Below, piece after piece: positions 8,229 to 16,344 of a stretch of 64,000 bases of DNA. Made by a program: the position numbers and the translations under genes. How positions within the stretch are numbered: the first letter of the stretch is position 1; each line of letters begins with the position of its first letter. Under the pieces are notes generated by a model, which did not search any database, was not told the DNA's origin, and worked only from the letters and a program-made list of their open reading frames with translations. The stretch is taken from the NCBI GenBank assembly GCA_011390165.1, contig JAABSV010000001.1, positions 97,890 through 161,889 on the forward strand. The letters run 5' to 3'. Origin of the DNA: Desulfobulbaceae bacterium. Its GTDB lineage: Bacteria > Desulfobacterota > Desulfobulbia > Desulfobulbales > Desulfocapsaceae.

Positions 8229-8950
8229 CACCTTCTCTCAGATGTCTCGGTGGCGGCCAGGGCCCACTGGAAAAATCGACTTCTGGGCATCGGCGAATCC
8301 ATCCAGGACTGATCAGGTTCGGGGTCGGTGATCACCTCGGCCACCGTCTTCAGGCGCGGCATCGGTTTGGAACTGACCGACCCTCGAGCTGTCACCCAGC
8401 GGACCTGACCGGCCCGGGCAATGGCCTGCACGACCTGATTGGTCATCTGGCAGTCGCCCAGGCAATAATCCATAACCAGACGGCAGTTTCCCGCCCGCCA
8501 CTGTTTCGGTGCATCGGCTCCGTCCATCAGTTTTTCCTGGGCAATCCCCATAGCCTGTGCCACCTTGGCAAGGCTCACCGGAAAACCGGCCTGGGTGAAG
8601 AACTGAAACATCGGGTCGTAACTGCGCAGGGCGATCTCGGCGGCAAGGGAGACTGCATCGGCCTGGTGGCCGATCCATTTCAGATCGAAACCCAGTCCGT
8701 TCCAGGCACAGACCATATACCCCAGCTCCTGCATCTCCTTGAGATAGTCGAGGAGTTGACGAGCCCTTGCCGGACTCATATTCAAGGCAGGACGCCCCTG
8801 GCCATCTTCGGAGTACCAGATGCGCTCCTCACCGCCGGAAATGGCGGTTGCCGCCACCGAGATATGAAACGGGGCGTATTTCTCCATATCTTCATAGCGG
8901 GCCAGTTCAAAGATATCAGAGATTTCAATGTCAAAACTGAGCAGTTTCAT
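8228..8950 (-). CDS. DEDDy-type 3'-5' exonuclease (ribonuclease H-like)
   Basis: 240 residues. The three exonuclease motifs are visible: Exo I LSFDIE (D7, E9), Exo II CAWNGLGFDLKW (D89) and Exo III DYCLGDC (Y162 and D166, the YxxxD of the DEDDy class). This matches the proofreading-exonuclease-like fold found in stand-alone 3'-5' exonucleases. No polymerase or helicase domain is attached. The ATG at 8950 was chosen because conserved sequence begins at once; longer frames add an unrelated His/Pro-rich segment. It is translationally coupled to the cyclase/CNB gene and divergent from umuD. Substrate (DNA or RNA) is unknown. Confidence 0.85.
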   Translation of the reverse strand: MKLLSFDIEISDIFELARYEDMEKYAPFHISVAATAISGGEERIWYSEDGQGRPALNMSPARARQLLDYLKEMQELGYMVCAWNGLGFDLKWIGHQADAVSLAAEIALRSYDPMFQFFTQAGFPVSLAKVAQAMGIAQEKLMDGADAPKQWRAGNCRLVMDYCLGDCQMTNQVVQAIARAGQVRWVTARGSVSSKPMPRLKTVAEVITDPEPDQSWMDSPMPRSRFFQWALAATETSERR

Positions 8951-9081
8951 GGAGCGATCCCCAACAGCGAAGAGTGGGTGAGGGTGCCGGTGCACGATGG
9001 GCATGGTACCGCATCCCGTGGCTCTCCTCAAGGCGAATTTCTCGCTACAACTTTCCCAGCCGATATGCTAGGCTGGCGGCC

Positions 9082-9519
9082 ATGAAGAGAGACTCCTCCA
9101 TAGCGGCAGTGTTCGCCGTCGAACAGAAGAAAAAGATCCTGCGACCGCTCTTCACCTCCGGGGTTTCAGCCGGCTTTCCCTCTCCAGCCGAAGACCACAT
9201 TGACCGGAAACTGGACCTCAACGAGTTGTTGATCAGCCATCCCCTGACCACATTTTTCGTTCGGGTTGCTGGCGATTCGATGAAGGATGCCGGCATAGGC
9301 CACGGCGATCTTCTCGTAGTCGACCGCTCCCTGGAGGCCAGCAACGGCAAGGTGGTGATCGCCGTGGTCAATGGCGAGCTGACCGTAAAGAGACTGGAGA
9401 AGGGACATGATAGCTGCCGGCTGGTGGCGGCGAACGCCGCCTACCCCCCAGTGGAAATCGGCGAAGAGACCGATTTTACCGTCTGGGGGGTGGTAACCAG
9501 CGTCATCCACCAGTTATGA
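9082..9519 (+). CDS. umuD: UmuD-type self-cleaving S24 protein
   Basis: 145 residues, close to UmuD in length and sequence. In the SOS response RecA-stimulated self-cleavage yields UmuD', which activates polymerase V. The scissile site lies in SAGFPSP (A30-G31, equivalent to Cys-Gly in E. coli). The catalytic Ser is in AGDSMKDAGI (S66) and the catalytic Lys in GELTVKRL (K103), with the same Ser-to-Lys spacing as E. coli UmuD. There is no N-terminal helix-turn-helix, so it is not LexA. The ATG at 9082 was chosen; longer frames add 36 unrelated residues. No umuC follows: the next 155 bases lack a gene and the following gene is on the other strand. Confidence 0.92.
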   Translation: MKRDSSIAAVFAVEQKKKILRPLFTSGVSAGFPSPAEDHIDRKLDLNELLISHPLTTFFVRVAGDSMKDAGIGHGDLLVVDRSLEASNGKVVIAVVNGELTVKRLEKGHDSCRLVAANAAYPPVEIGEETDFTVWGVVTSVIHQL

Positions 9520-9674
9520 CGACCGATGTCGGCCTTTTACTGGGTGGTGGGAGTGTCCGCCACTGGCGGCACCCCCAGCTTTGCCCGACACCGGTTAGTG
9601 GCCTGCCTCAAATTCCCTGCTTCTCCGGCACGGGCGATTTTCAGGATGCAGCCGCCATGCCACAGACCGAGCCT

Positions 9675-10184
9675 TTACTGGCGGATCGGCTCGCCAAAGG
9701 GGTTGAGGCGATTGGCGGCAGCGACATCGACTGTAACGTAGAGGTTAGCCTGGGTCTTGCCCAGCATCCCGGCTGAATCCTCGGCAAGCACCACCATACA
9801 GGTCCGGTTCGGCTTGGTGAAGGCAAGCATCACATTTTTATACGAGGCCTCACCGACCAGTTTCCATTTGTTGTTGCGCATTGAGGCGATAATATAATCG
9901 CGCAGGGAAGCGATCTGGACCCGTCCCCGGTAGATATGGATCCCCCCTTGAAAGGAGTCGGTACGCATCGCCATGCTCTTATCCGATTCCAGAACCATGT
10001 CGATGGGCAACTCGATATCGCCGTAATTCTCCACCATGGTGGTCACCGGCGACAACTCGGTCTCTACTGCTGGTGTCTGGGCGCTGCTGTCTCCTCCACC
10101 CCGCATGCAGCCGGAAAAAAAAATCGGCAGCAGAAGGAGAAGACAAAACCATCCAAGCCTGGTACCAACTACAGTTGTTTGCAT
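9675..10184 (-). CDS. predicted lipoprotein of unknown function
   Basis: 169 residues. A type II signal peptide is clear: hydrophobic stretch FCLLLLLPIF, then a lipobox ending FSGC at about residue 27, followed by RGGGDSS. The mature part contains YGDIELPIDM, a segment ending SFQGGIHIYRG, and a compact mixed domain ending before NPFGEPIRQ. It probably sits on the outer membrane, as the residue after Cys is not Asp. The ATG at 10184 has GGGGG 8 bases upstream; a GTG one codon earlier is less likely. I do not recognise a characterised family. It is monocistronic, ending convergent with umuD. Confidence 0.8.
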   Translation of the reverse strand: MQTTVVGTRLGWFCLLLLLPIFFSGCMRGGGDSSAQTPAVETELSPVTTMVENYGDIELPIDMVLESDKSMAMRTDSFQGGIHIYRGRVQIASLRDYIIASMRNNKWKLVGEASYKNVMLAFTKPNRTCMVVLAEDSAGMLGKTQANLYVTVDVAAANRLNPFGEPIRQ

Positions 10185-10187
10185 CAC

Positions 10188-10545
10188 TCATACCCCCAAT
10201 GAAGTTTGCCAAAAAAACTATCCCGCTCACTGACGGTGTTGGTTTTTCCGGAAGAGAAGCCACCACCAGAGCAACTGTACATGCCCTGATGTATACCATA
10301 TCCGAACAAGTATTCGAACAATTTTACACCATCACAGCGATTGTCCGAAGCCCTGCCTGCCACCATCCCACCCCGAGGCCAGGCTCCTCCTTCCCTCGGG
10401 CAAAACATTGGTACTCCGGTGACTGGCAGCGACGGCCCGGCTGACCACTGCCAAATGTACCCTTCTCCCCCACGGGCCACCTCAGCCGATTGGGCTGCGA
10501 GGCAACCCACAACAAACCATCTGCCGGACAATCATGGAGCAGCCA
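10188..10545. other. intergenic region between divergent genes
   Basis: About 360 bases separate the lipoprotein start from the S4 gene start. I see no gene. A 12-bp direct repeat lies at 10298-10321. No promoter on either strand was convincing. Confidence 0.55.
10298..10321. repeat. 12-bp tandem direct repeat, two copies
   Basis: ATATCCGAACAA (10298-10309) is followed directly by GTATTCGAACAA (10310-10321), 10 of 12 identical. It lies about 115 bases upstream of the lipoprotein start, a position compatible with a tandem-site operator, but no regulator is known. Confidence 0.6.
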
Positions 10546-10809
10546 ATGCCCGATCAGACCATCAAGGTAGCAAAGCTTCCCATTCGTCTTGGCCAGTTTC
10601 TCAAACTTGCCGAACTGGTTCAAGACGGGATGGAGGCCAAGATTCGCATCCAGGCCGGAGAGGTATCGGTTAACGGATCTCTGGAAACGAGGCGTGGTCG
10701 ACAGCTGCACAACGGCGACCGGGTGCATTTCGCCGGCCGGCAATGGCTGGTGGACGAGGATACCTACCCTTGCCCACCTTCCCCAGCAGCGAGGATGGAG
10801 AGAGAGTGA
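10546..10809 (+). CDS. small S4-domain RNA-binding protein (YbcJ-like)
   Basis: 87 residues, essentially one S4 RNA-binding domain: KLPIRLGQFLKLAELVQDG, then EVSVNGSLETRRGRQLHNGD, typical of the YbcJ/YaaA group. This family is thought to bind structured RNA such as rRNA; the precise role is not established. The ATG at 10546 has GGAG 7 bases upstream, whereas the ATG at 10534 lacks a site. Its last 46 bases overlap the 3' end of the convergent cyclase gene, so the two transcripts are complementary at their ends. Confidence 0.88.
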   Translation: MPDQTIKVAKLPIRLGQFLKLAELVQDGMEAKIRIQAGEVSVNGSLETRRGRQLHNGDRVHFAGRQWLVDEDTYPCPPSPAARMERE

Positions 10810-12332
10810 ACGACAACTTCGCTGACCAGCCCGCGCAGGAGCATTTTGTTGCTGCCCTCGAAACGCAGGGGGAGATGCAAACGCCGGCAGACACTGTCGG
10901 TGATCAGAATTTGTCCGGAAGCAGCGGAGGAGCCGAGGCGCTGGGCGATATTGACATCTGTGCCGACCACGGTGTAGTCGAGTCGGCGTGGTGAGCCGAT
11001 ATTACCAAGGAAAACCGGTCCCCGGCTGATACCGATACCAAGCCCTATCCTGGCGAAAACCGGGCTATCCGCCACCGCCTGTGACTGGAGTCTGGCAAAG
11101 CCGGTCATCACCTCCACTGCCGCCTGTACCGCAGCGTCATCAGGGTTGGCGATCTCTACGGGGGCGCCAAAGATCACCAATGCGCCATCTCCCATGAACT
11201 TATCGAGCATCCCCCGGCGGGCAAAAACCACCGTGGTAAAGAGATCAAAAAAACTGTTCAGGAAGCGGCGCAGTTCTCTGGTGGCGAGTTGCTGAACCAG
11301 CAGGGTGAAATTGCGGATATCGGCGAAAAGGACGGTCAGGTCCTGAACACTGCCGGCAGTCATCATCTCCTCGCCACTCTCCATCAGCAGGGTGGAAACT
11401 TCCGGAGAGACATACTGGCCAAGGAGGGCAAGCATCCGGCTCTGTTCTTCCCGTTCCCTGATTACCCGCAGGTTCTCAATAGCCAGCATTGCCTGACCGG
11501 CGAGAATGGTCAACATCTCCACTTCGGCCTCGTCAAAGTGGGCACCCTCGACGGTATTGCTGACATTGACCACCCCGAGCATGGCCTCACGGCCGACAAT
11601 GGGCAGAGAGATCGCCGTGGCAATTTCACTGCGTTCCATCAGCCGACCAAAGGGGCTGGCTGGCCGGCTGTCGCGGTTTAGCAGAACCGGATGGCCACTC
11701 TGAAAAACCCGCCCGGCAATTCTCTCCCCCGGCTGGATCTGCAGATTCTCCAGAAATCGTTCATCCAGACCACGGCTGGCCACCACCCGCAGACTGCCGG
11801 TGGCCTTGTCGTAGAGCATCACCGAGACGGCAGTGACCGGCACCACCTGACCGACGGCGTCGATGAGGTCGGCACAGACCGCCTGTTCACTCTGGGCGAG
11901 AAGAAACTTTCGTCCGTAATCATAGAGCGGCAAGAGCGTTTGCAGGCGGATGGAATCGGCCCGGACTCTTGACTCTTCGCCAATAGCCGCCACTGCCGCC
12001 AGCAGATCAGCGGCGACAAGCGGTTTGCTGCAGACACGGGTAAAACCACTGTTCACCGCGGCGACCACCCGCTCGGCATCGTTGGCGGCACTGAGCAAAA
12101 CCCCGGCAAGTTCAGGTCGATTGGTCCTGAGACGAGGGAAGAAATCGATGCCGGCCTCGGCAAAGGCCTCATCGACCACGGCCAGGGAATACCCTGTCTC
12201 ACCGGCAAAATGGAGCGCTTCGGCCGGATTGCTGCACAAGCTGGGCAGATACCCTGCCCCAGCCAGCCATTCCCGGCAGCTGGCAGCAAGCTGTACATCG
12301 GCGGTTACGATGAGGATTTTCTCGGCGACCAT
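10764..12332 (-). CDS. REC-GAF-adenylate cyclase (class III)
   Basis: 522 residues. Residues 1-120 form a response-regulator receiver (likely phosphoacceptor D54 in AVVDEAF, Lys in CSKPL at 103). A GAF domain spans about 140-295, and a class III cyclase domain about 325-500. The catalytic set is complete: metal Asp in VLFADIRNFT (D338) and GDGALVIFG (D382), adenine-selecting Lys in LDKFMGDG (K378) with D459, and Asn/Arg in DVNIAQRL (N461, R465). Production of cAMP is therefore expected, controlled by phosphorylation and a GAF ligand. The ATG at 12332 has GGGGAG upstream. No partner kinase is adjacent. The gene lies 50 bases downstream of pepA on the same strand. Confidence 0.9.
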   Translation of the reverse strand: MVAEKILIVTADVQLAASCREWLAGAGYLPSLCSNPAEALHFAGETGYSLAVVDEAFAEAGIDFFPRLRTNRPELAGVLLSAANDAERVVAAVNSGFTRVCSKPLVAADLLAAVAAIGEESRVRADSIRLQTLLPLYDYGRKFLLAQSEQAVCADLIDAVGQVVPVTAVSVMLYDKATGSLRVVASRGLDERFLENLQIQPGERIAGRVFQSGHPVLLNRDSRPASPFGRLMERSEIATAISLPIVGREAMLGVVNVSNTVEGAHFDEAEVEMLTILAGQAMLAIENLRVIREREEQSRMLALLGQYVSPEVSTLLMESGEEMMTAGSVQDLTVLFADIRNFTLLVQQLATRELRRFLNSFFDLFTTVVFARRGMLDKFMGDGALVIFGAPVEIANPDDAAVQAAVEVMTGFARLQSQAVADSPVFARIGLGIGISRGPVFLGNIGSPRRLDYTVVGTDVNIAQRLGSSAASGQILITDSVCRRLHLPLRFEGSNKMLLRGLVSEVVVHSLSILAAGEGGQG

Positions 12333-12382
12333 CACATCTCCCCTCTTCTCTCTCGTCGCCAGGGCAGTCAGAAGCGTCTCGC

Positions 12383-13912
12383 TCACTCCAGACGACCGGG
12401 CCAACGCCGCAGCAATTCAAGCAGAGTCCGTACACCAATGCCCGATGGCCCTTTGGGAATATAGGATTTCTCAGTAAAATCCCAAGCTGTTCCGGCAATG
12501 TCGAGATGGGCCCAGGGTGTCTCACCAACGAACTTGTGAAGAAATTCGGCAGCGGTGATCGCCCCACCGGGGCGACCACCGATATTTTTCAAGTCGGCCA
12601 CCTGCGACTGCAGTTGTTTGGCGTACACCTTGCCAAGAGGCATCCGCCAGAGTGGCTCGGCAGCAATGTCGGCGCTGGCGAGGAGCCGTTCGGCCAATCG
12701 GTCATTGTTGCTCATCAGGCAACTGTAGTGGTGGCCGAGAGCGATCACCGCCGCCCCGGTGAGGGTGGCGATGTCGATAACGCAATCGGGGCGGTACTGC
12801 TCTATACCGTAGGCCAGGGCATCGGCCAGCAGCAGGCGCCCCTCGGCATCGGTATTTTCGATCTCCACCGTACGGCCGCCGTATTGACTGATCACGTCCC
12901 CCGGCTTTACTGCCGCACTGCCATTCATGTTATCGGTGGCCGGGACAATGGCGACCACCCGGAGCGGCGGTTTTTCCACGGCGATTGCGGCCATTGTCGC
13001 CAGAACTGCCGCCCCGCCACACATATCGTACTTCATCTCCATCATCTTTTCTGCCGGTTTCAGGCTTATCCCCCCGGAATCGAAGGTCAACCCTTTCCCG
13101 ACCAAGAGAACAGTCTCCAGATTTTCGGTGGGCGCATAGTCGAGAATCACCATCTTCGGGGCTTCCGCCGATCCCTGATTAACCGCCAAAATCCCGCCCA
13201 TGCCCAGTTTTTCCATCTCCTTTCTGGACAGAACAAAACAGCGCAGGCCAAATTTAGCGGCAGTTTTTTTCGCATAGTGGGCAAAATGGGTCGGAGTCCA
13301 GCCGTTCCCCGGTTCGTTGGCCATATCTCGGGCATCTGCGACACAGCGGGCAGTGTGGGCCCCCCGGTCAACCCCCTTACGAACCGTGGGCTGCCGACCA
13401 GCAGTGAGAAATTCAGCTCTTTTCAGACCGGGATAGCTCTCCTCGTCCGTTTCCGTCTTGTACCGCACAAACTGGTAGGCACCCAGCAGTACCCCTTCCG
13501 TCAGATACTCGGCAACTACCTCTTCCCGACAATCCAGAACCACCGGCAGACAGAGAGCGACTCTTTCAATCCGTCTTTTTCGACAATGGTCGGCAACTAC
13601 CCCACCAGCCAGGCGAAGACGCTCATAGATCTCTGCCTCGCGTAGTTCTCCACTCAATCGACCGATCCCGACCAGCAGCAGGCGCCGACAGCAAAGCTTT
13701 GTTCCGGACGACGGATAGGGAGGATAGAGAGCCAGAGTTTGTTCACTTTTGCCCTTGAACTCAGGAAACTTGGCAACTTCCTCGAGAAGTGGAGCGAACT
13801 GCGGGTCAGCAAGCAGACTGCCATCGGCAGCCTGCCCGACAAAGAGCACCAGAAGATCTTCCGTACACTCCGCCACTGTTTTGCTACCAACCACCATTTT
13901 TGTCATCTTCAT
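12383..13912 (-). CDS. pepA: leucyl aminopeptidase, M17 family
   Basis: 509 residues, the normal family length. PepA is a hexameric cytoplasmic aminopeptidase with two metal ions that removes N-terminal residues from peptides. The signature NTDAEGRLLLADAL is intact. The metal-binding segment GKGLTFDSGGISLKP and the conserved YDMCGGAAVLA follow the family order. The N-terminal domain is variable, as usual. The ATG at 13912 has GAGGTAAGTG directly upstream; a GTG one codon earlier is possible. It is divergent from the CNNM gene across a short promoter region. Confidence 0.95.
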   Translation of the reverse strand: MKMTKMVVGSKTVAECTEDLLVLFVGQAADGSLLADPQFAPLLEEVAKFPEFKGKSEQTLALYPPYPSSGTKLCCRRLLLVGIGRLSGELREAEIYERLRLAGGVVADHCRKRRIERVALCLPVVLDCREEVVAEYLTEGVLLGAYQFVRYKTETDEESYPGLKRAEFLTAGRQPTVRKGVDRGAHTARCVADARDMANEPGNGWTPTHFAHYAKKTAAKFGLRCFVLSRKEMEKLGMGGILAVNQGSAEAPKMVILDYAPTENLETVLLVGKGLTFDSGGISLKPAEKMMEMKYDMCGGAAVLATMAAIAVEKPPLRVVAIVPATDNMNGSAAVKPGDVISQYGGRTVEIENTDAEGRLLLADALAYGIEQYRPDCVIDIATLTGAAVIALGHHYSCLMSNNDRLAERLLASADIAAEPLWRMPLGKVYAKQLQSQVADLKNIGGRPGGAITAAEFLHKFVGETPWAHLDIAGTAWDFTEKSYIPKGPSGIGVRTLLELLRRWPGRLE

Positions 13913-13922
13913 CACTTACCTC

Positions 13923-13951
13923 GTTGTCACGATAGAAGTATGCTGGTATTA
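13923..13951 (+). promoter_or_regulatory. candidate sigma-70 promoter for the CNNM gene
   Basis: TTGTCA (13923-13928) and TATTAT (13946-13951) are spaced 17 bases apart, in the divergent region upstream of the CNNM/CBS gene. Both boxes match the consensus at five of six positions. Confidence 0.6.
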
Positions 13952-14044
13952 TTGTAAAGGATTACTCCACTTGGAATGCATTTTTTCGCTGCTGCCAAAA
14001 AAACTTTTCCCTGCCATCAGGATACGCCGGGGAGCCGGCCAACC

Positions 14045-15136
14045 GTGCTGCACACCTTGATCATCTCCGTCTCCCTGGCGGTCGTCGTCTCCGCACTCTG
14101 CTCAGTCTGCGAGGCGGTACTCTACTCCATCAGCCCCAGCCAGCTGGAAATGTTAAGAAAAAGCGGCAACAAAGCTGCCGCCAGACTCCAGCATCTGCGC
14201 ACCGACATCGAGGTGCCGATCACCGCCATACTGACCCTCAACACCATCGCCAACACCATCGGCGCCTCGGTTGCCGGGATGGCTGCGGGCAACATCTATG
14301 GCGACGAAAATATCCTGCTCTTTTCCGCCGCCTTCACCCTCACCATTCTTCTCTTTTCGGAAATTCTTCCCAAGACAATCGGCGTGACCTACGCCTACCG
14401 ACTGGTGCCACTGATCAGCCTCCCTCTGCAGTTGATGGTGGTCGGCCTCAAACCGATAACCTGGTTCAGCCGGGCGATTACCCGGCTCTTGCCGCTCCGG
14501 TCGGAAGAGAGCATTTCCGGTGAAGAAATCCAGACCATCGCCAGTCTCTCCCGGGTTTCCGGCGACCTCGAAGAGACCGAGGAGAAGGTTATCAACAATA
14601 TCATCGAACTGAAAAACCAGTTTGCCCGGCAGGTCATGACCCCACGGACGGTGACCTTCTCGATGAACGAACGAACCACAATTGGCAAGGCGATGTCTCG
14701 CCTCACTGAAATAAGCAGCCATAGCCGGATCCCGATTTACAACCTGGAACCGGACAACATCACCGGGATCGTACTCCTCAAAGATATCCTCCAGGCCGCT
14801 GCCGAGGGGAAAAACAGTCTCAACCTCATCCGTTTCAAACACTCGGCCCATTTTATCCCGGAAACCGCACCACTGAACCGCATCCTGATCGATTTTTTCG
14901 ACCGGCGCCAGCACCTGTTCATCGTCGTCGACGAATACGGCACCATGACCGGGATCATCTCTCTCGAAGATGTTCTGGAGGAGATTGTCGGTCGAGAGAT
15001 CATCGACGAGTCGGACAAGGCAAAAGATATGCGAGAGTTGGCCCGATCACGCAATATCGAATCGCGAAAAATCCAGGCAGCCGCTACTGCCGGAAAATCC
15101 CTGCCCCCAACCGATCAGAGCCCGGCAGCACCCTGA
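14045..15136 (+). CDS. CNNM/CorC-type membrane protein with paired CBS domains
   Basis: 363 residues from the GTG at 14045. The N-terminal CNNM domain has about four membrane segments (HTLIISVSLAVVVSALCSVCEAVLYS at the start; ILLFSEILPKTIGVTYAYRL is the family hallmark). It is followed by two CBS domains (about 205-330), including SRIPIYN and IVVDEYGTMTGIISLEDVLEEIVG. The family is linked to divalent cation homeostasis, often Mg or Co efflux. There is no C-terminal CorC/HlyC transporter-associated domain; instead there is a short tail of about 30 residues. GTG is preferred because GGGGAG is 10 bases upstream and the family starts at this point; the ATG at 13976 would add 23 atypical residues. 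Confidence 0.87.
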   Translation: MLHTLIISVSLAVVVSALCSVCEAVLYSISPSQLEMLRKSGNKAAARLQHLRTDIEVPITAILTLNTIANTIGASVAGMAAGNIYGDENILLFSAAFTLTILLFSEILPKTIGVTYAYRLVPLISLPLQLMVVGLKPITWFSRAITRLLPLRSEESISGEEIQTIASLSRVSGDLEETEEKVINNIIELKNQFARQVMTPRTVTFSMNERTTIGKAMSRLTEISSHSRIPIYNLEPDNITGIVLLKDILQAAAEGKNSLNLIRFKHSAHFIPETAPLNRILIDFFDRRQHLFIVVDEYGTMTGIISLEDVLEEIVGREIIDESDKAKDMRELARSRNIESRKIQAAATAGKSLPPTDQSPAAP

Positions 15137-15229
15137 GAGCGCACTGAAAACACCCTGAGCAACCCCGCCTGGGGGCAACAGCTTTGTCGATGCGATTTGG
15201 CAGCACTGCCAGTGAGGGCAGGCGGCTCT

Positions 15230-16318
15230 CTACAGGGCCTCCGGCCGGATAGTCAACTGCAGCTTCTCGCCTGCGCGAAGAATGGTACAGGTGACTTCCG
15301 CCCCAACCCCGACTTCTTCGAGAACGGTGCGTAACTCGTCGTAGGAGCGTACCGGTTTTCCAGCTACGCTGGTAATGATGTCGCCTAGGACAACCTCGCC
15401 ACGCAATTCTCTGGTCGGACGAAGACCGGCCGCCGCCGCCGGGCCACCCGGTTCGACATGGAGGATCAGCAACCCCTCAATCCCCAGCCGCCTCACCACC
15501 CTTTCGTCGACCAGAGTAACCCCGATCCCCGGACGAATCTCCCGGCCGTGTTTGATAATCTGGGGGACAACGGTATTGACGATGTCTACCGCCACCGCAA
15601 AGCCGATCCCGGCATAGGCCCCAGAAGGACTGTAGATGGCGGTGTTGACCCCGATCAGCCGACCAGCGCTGTCGAGGAGCGGCCCGCCGGAATTACCCGG
15701 GTTGATCGCCGCGTCAGTCTGGATGACTCCCCGGATCGATCGACCGGTAACCGCAGTTATTTCCCGGTTGATGGCAGAGATGATTCCCGAGGTAATGGTC
15801 TGGTCGAGGCCGAAGGGATTGCCGATGGCAAAGACCTTCTGGCCCACCTGCAGATCACCGGAACTGCCGACGGCAATCGGCCGCAACTGTCCAGCCGGGG
15901 CGTTGATCTGTAGCACCGCAAGGTCCTTGTCCGGAGCCGCCCCCACCAGCACCGCCTTCCAGGTGGTACCATCGGCCATGGTTACCTGCACCCGGTTCGC
16001 ATCACTGATCACATGATAATTGGTGACGATTCGGCCATACTGGTCCCAGACGAAGCCCGAACCGGTACCCTGGGGAATTTCCACCGCATTGAGGGAAAAA
16101 AAACCGCGGCGCAAAGCGATGCTGGTGACGTAGACCACCGAAGGTGAATTGCTTTTGAAGATGTCGATGGTGTTCTGCTCATCACCGGCCAGATCACCTC
16201 TGGCCGTAACCGCTCGAGGTTCAACATTTTTTATCGGAAAATAGCGTTCCAGCGGCTCAACCAACAGCCACAGGCCAAGGGCGATGACGACCAGAATGGC
16301 CAGTGATGAGGATCTCAT
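15230..16318 (-). CDS. DegS/HtrA-like membrane-anchored serine protease
   Basis: 362 residues. A single N-terminal membrane anchor (SLAILVVIALGLWLLV) places a trypsin-like domain in the periplasm, followed by one PDZ domain. The triad is intact: H102 (TNYHVI), D132 (PDKDLAVLQI) and S210 in NPGNSGGPL. One PDZ and a membrane anchor match DegS, which in E. coli cleaves RseA to start the sigma-E envelope response. No rseA or rpoE is in this window, so a general quality-control role is equally possible. The ATG at 16318 has GGAGAAAGAG upstream. It is 26 bases downstream of mgtE on the same strand and probably cotranscribed. Confidence 0.9.
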   Translation of the reverse strand: MRSSSLAILVVIALGLWLLVEPLERYFPIKNVEPRAVTARGDLAGDEQNTIDIFKSNSPSVVYVTSIALRRGFFSLNAVEIPQGTGSGFVWDQYGRIVTNYHVISDANRVQVTMADGTTWKAVLVGAAPDKDLAVLQINAPAGQLRPIAVGSSGDLQVGQKVFAIGNPFGLDQTITSGIISAINREITAVTGRSIRGVIQTDAAINPGNSGGPLLDSAGRLIGVNTAIYSPSGAYAGIGFAVAVDIVNTVVPQIIKHGREIRPGIGVTLVDERVVRRLGIEGLLILHVEPGGPAAAAGLRPTRELRGEVVLGDIITSVAGKPVRSYDELRTVLEEVGVGAEVTCTILRAGEKLQLTIRPEAL

Positions 16319-16344
16319 CGGCTGCTCTTTCTCCACAAGGTGCC

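Noticed and set aside
9520-9674. Remnant of umuC after umuD, suggested by a DV..AFY-like string if frames are shifted
   Set aside because: Only a few residues match and only after a frameshift; 155 bases is too short to support a pseudogene call.
13976-14044. N-terminal extension of the CNNM protein from the ATG at 13976
   Set aside because: The 23 residues are unlike the family, and the GTG at 14045 has a better ribosome site; the ATG remains possible because the promoter lies close upstream.
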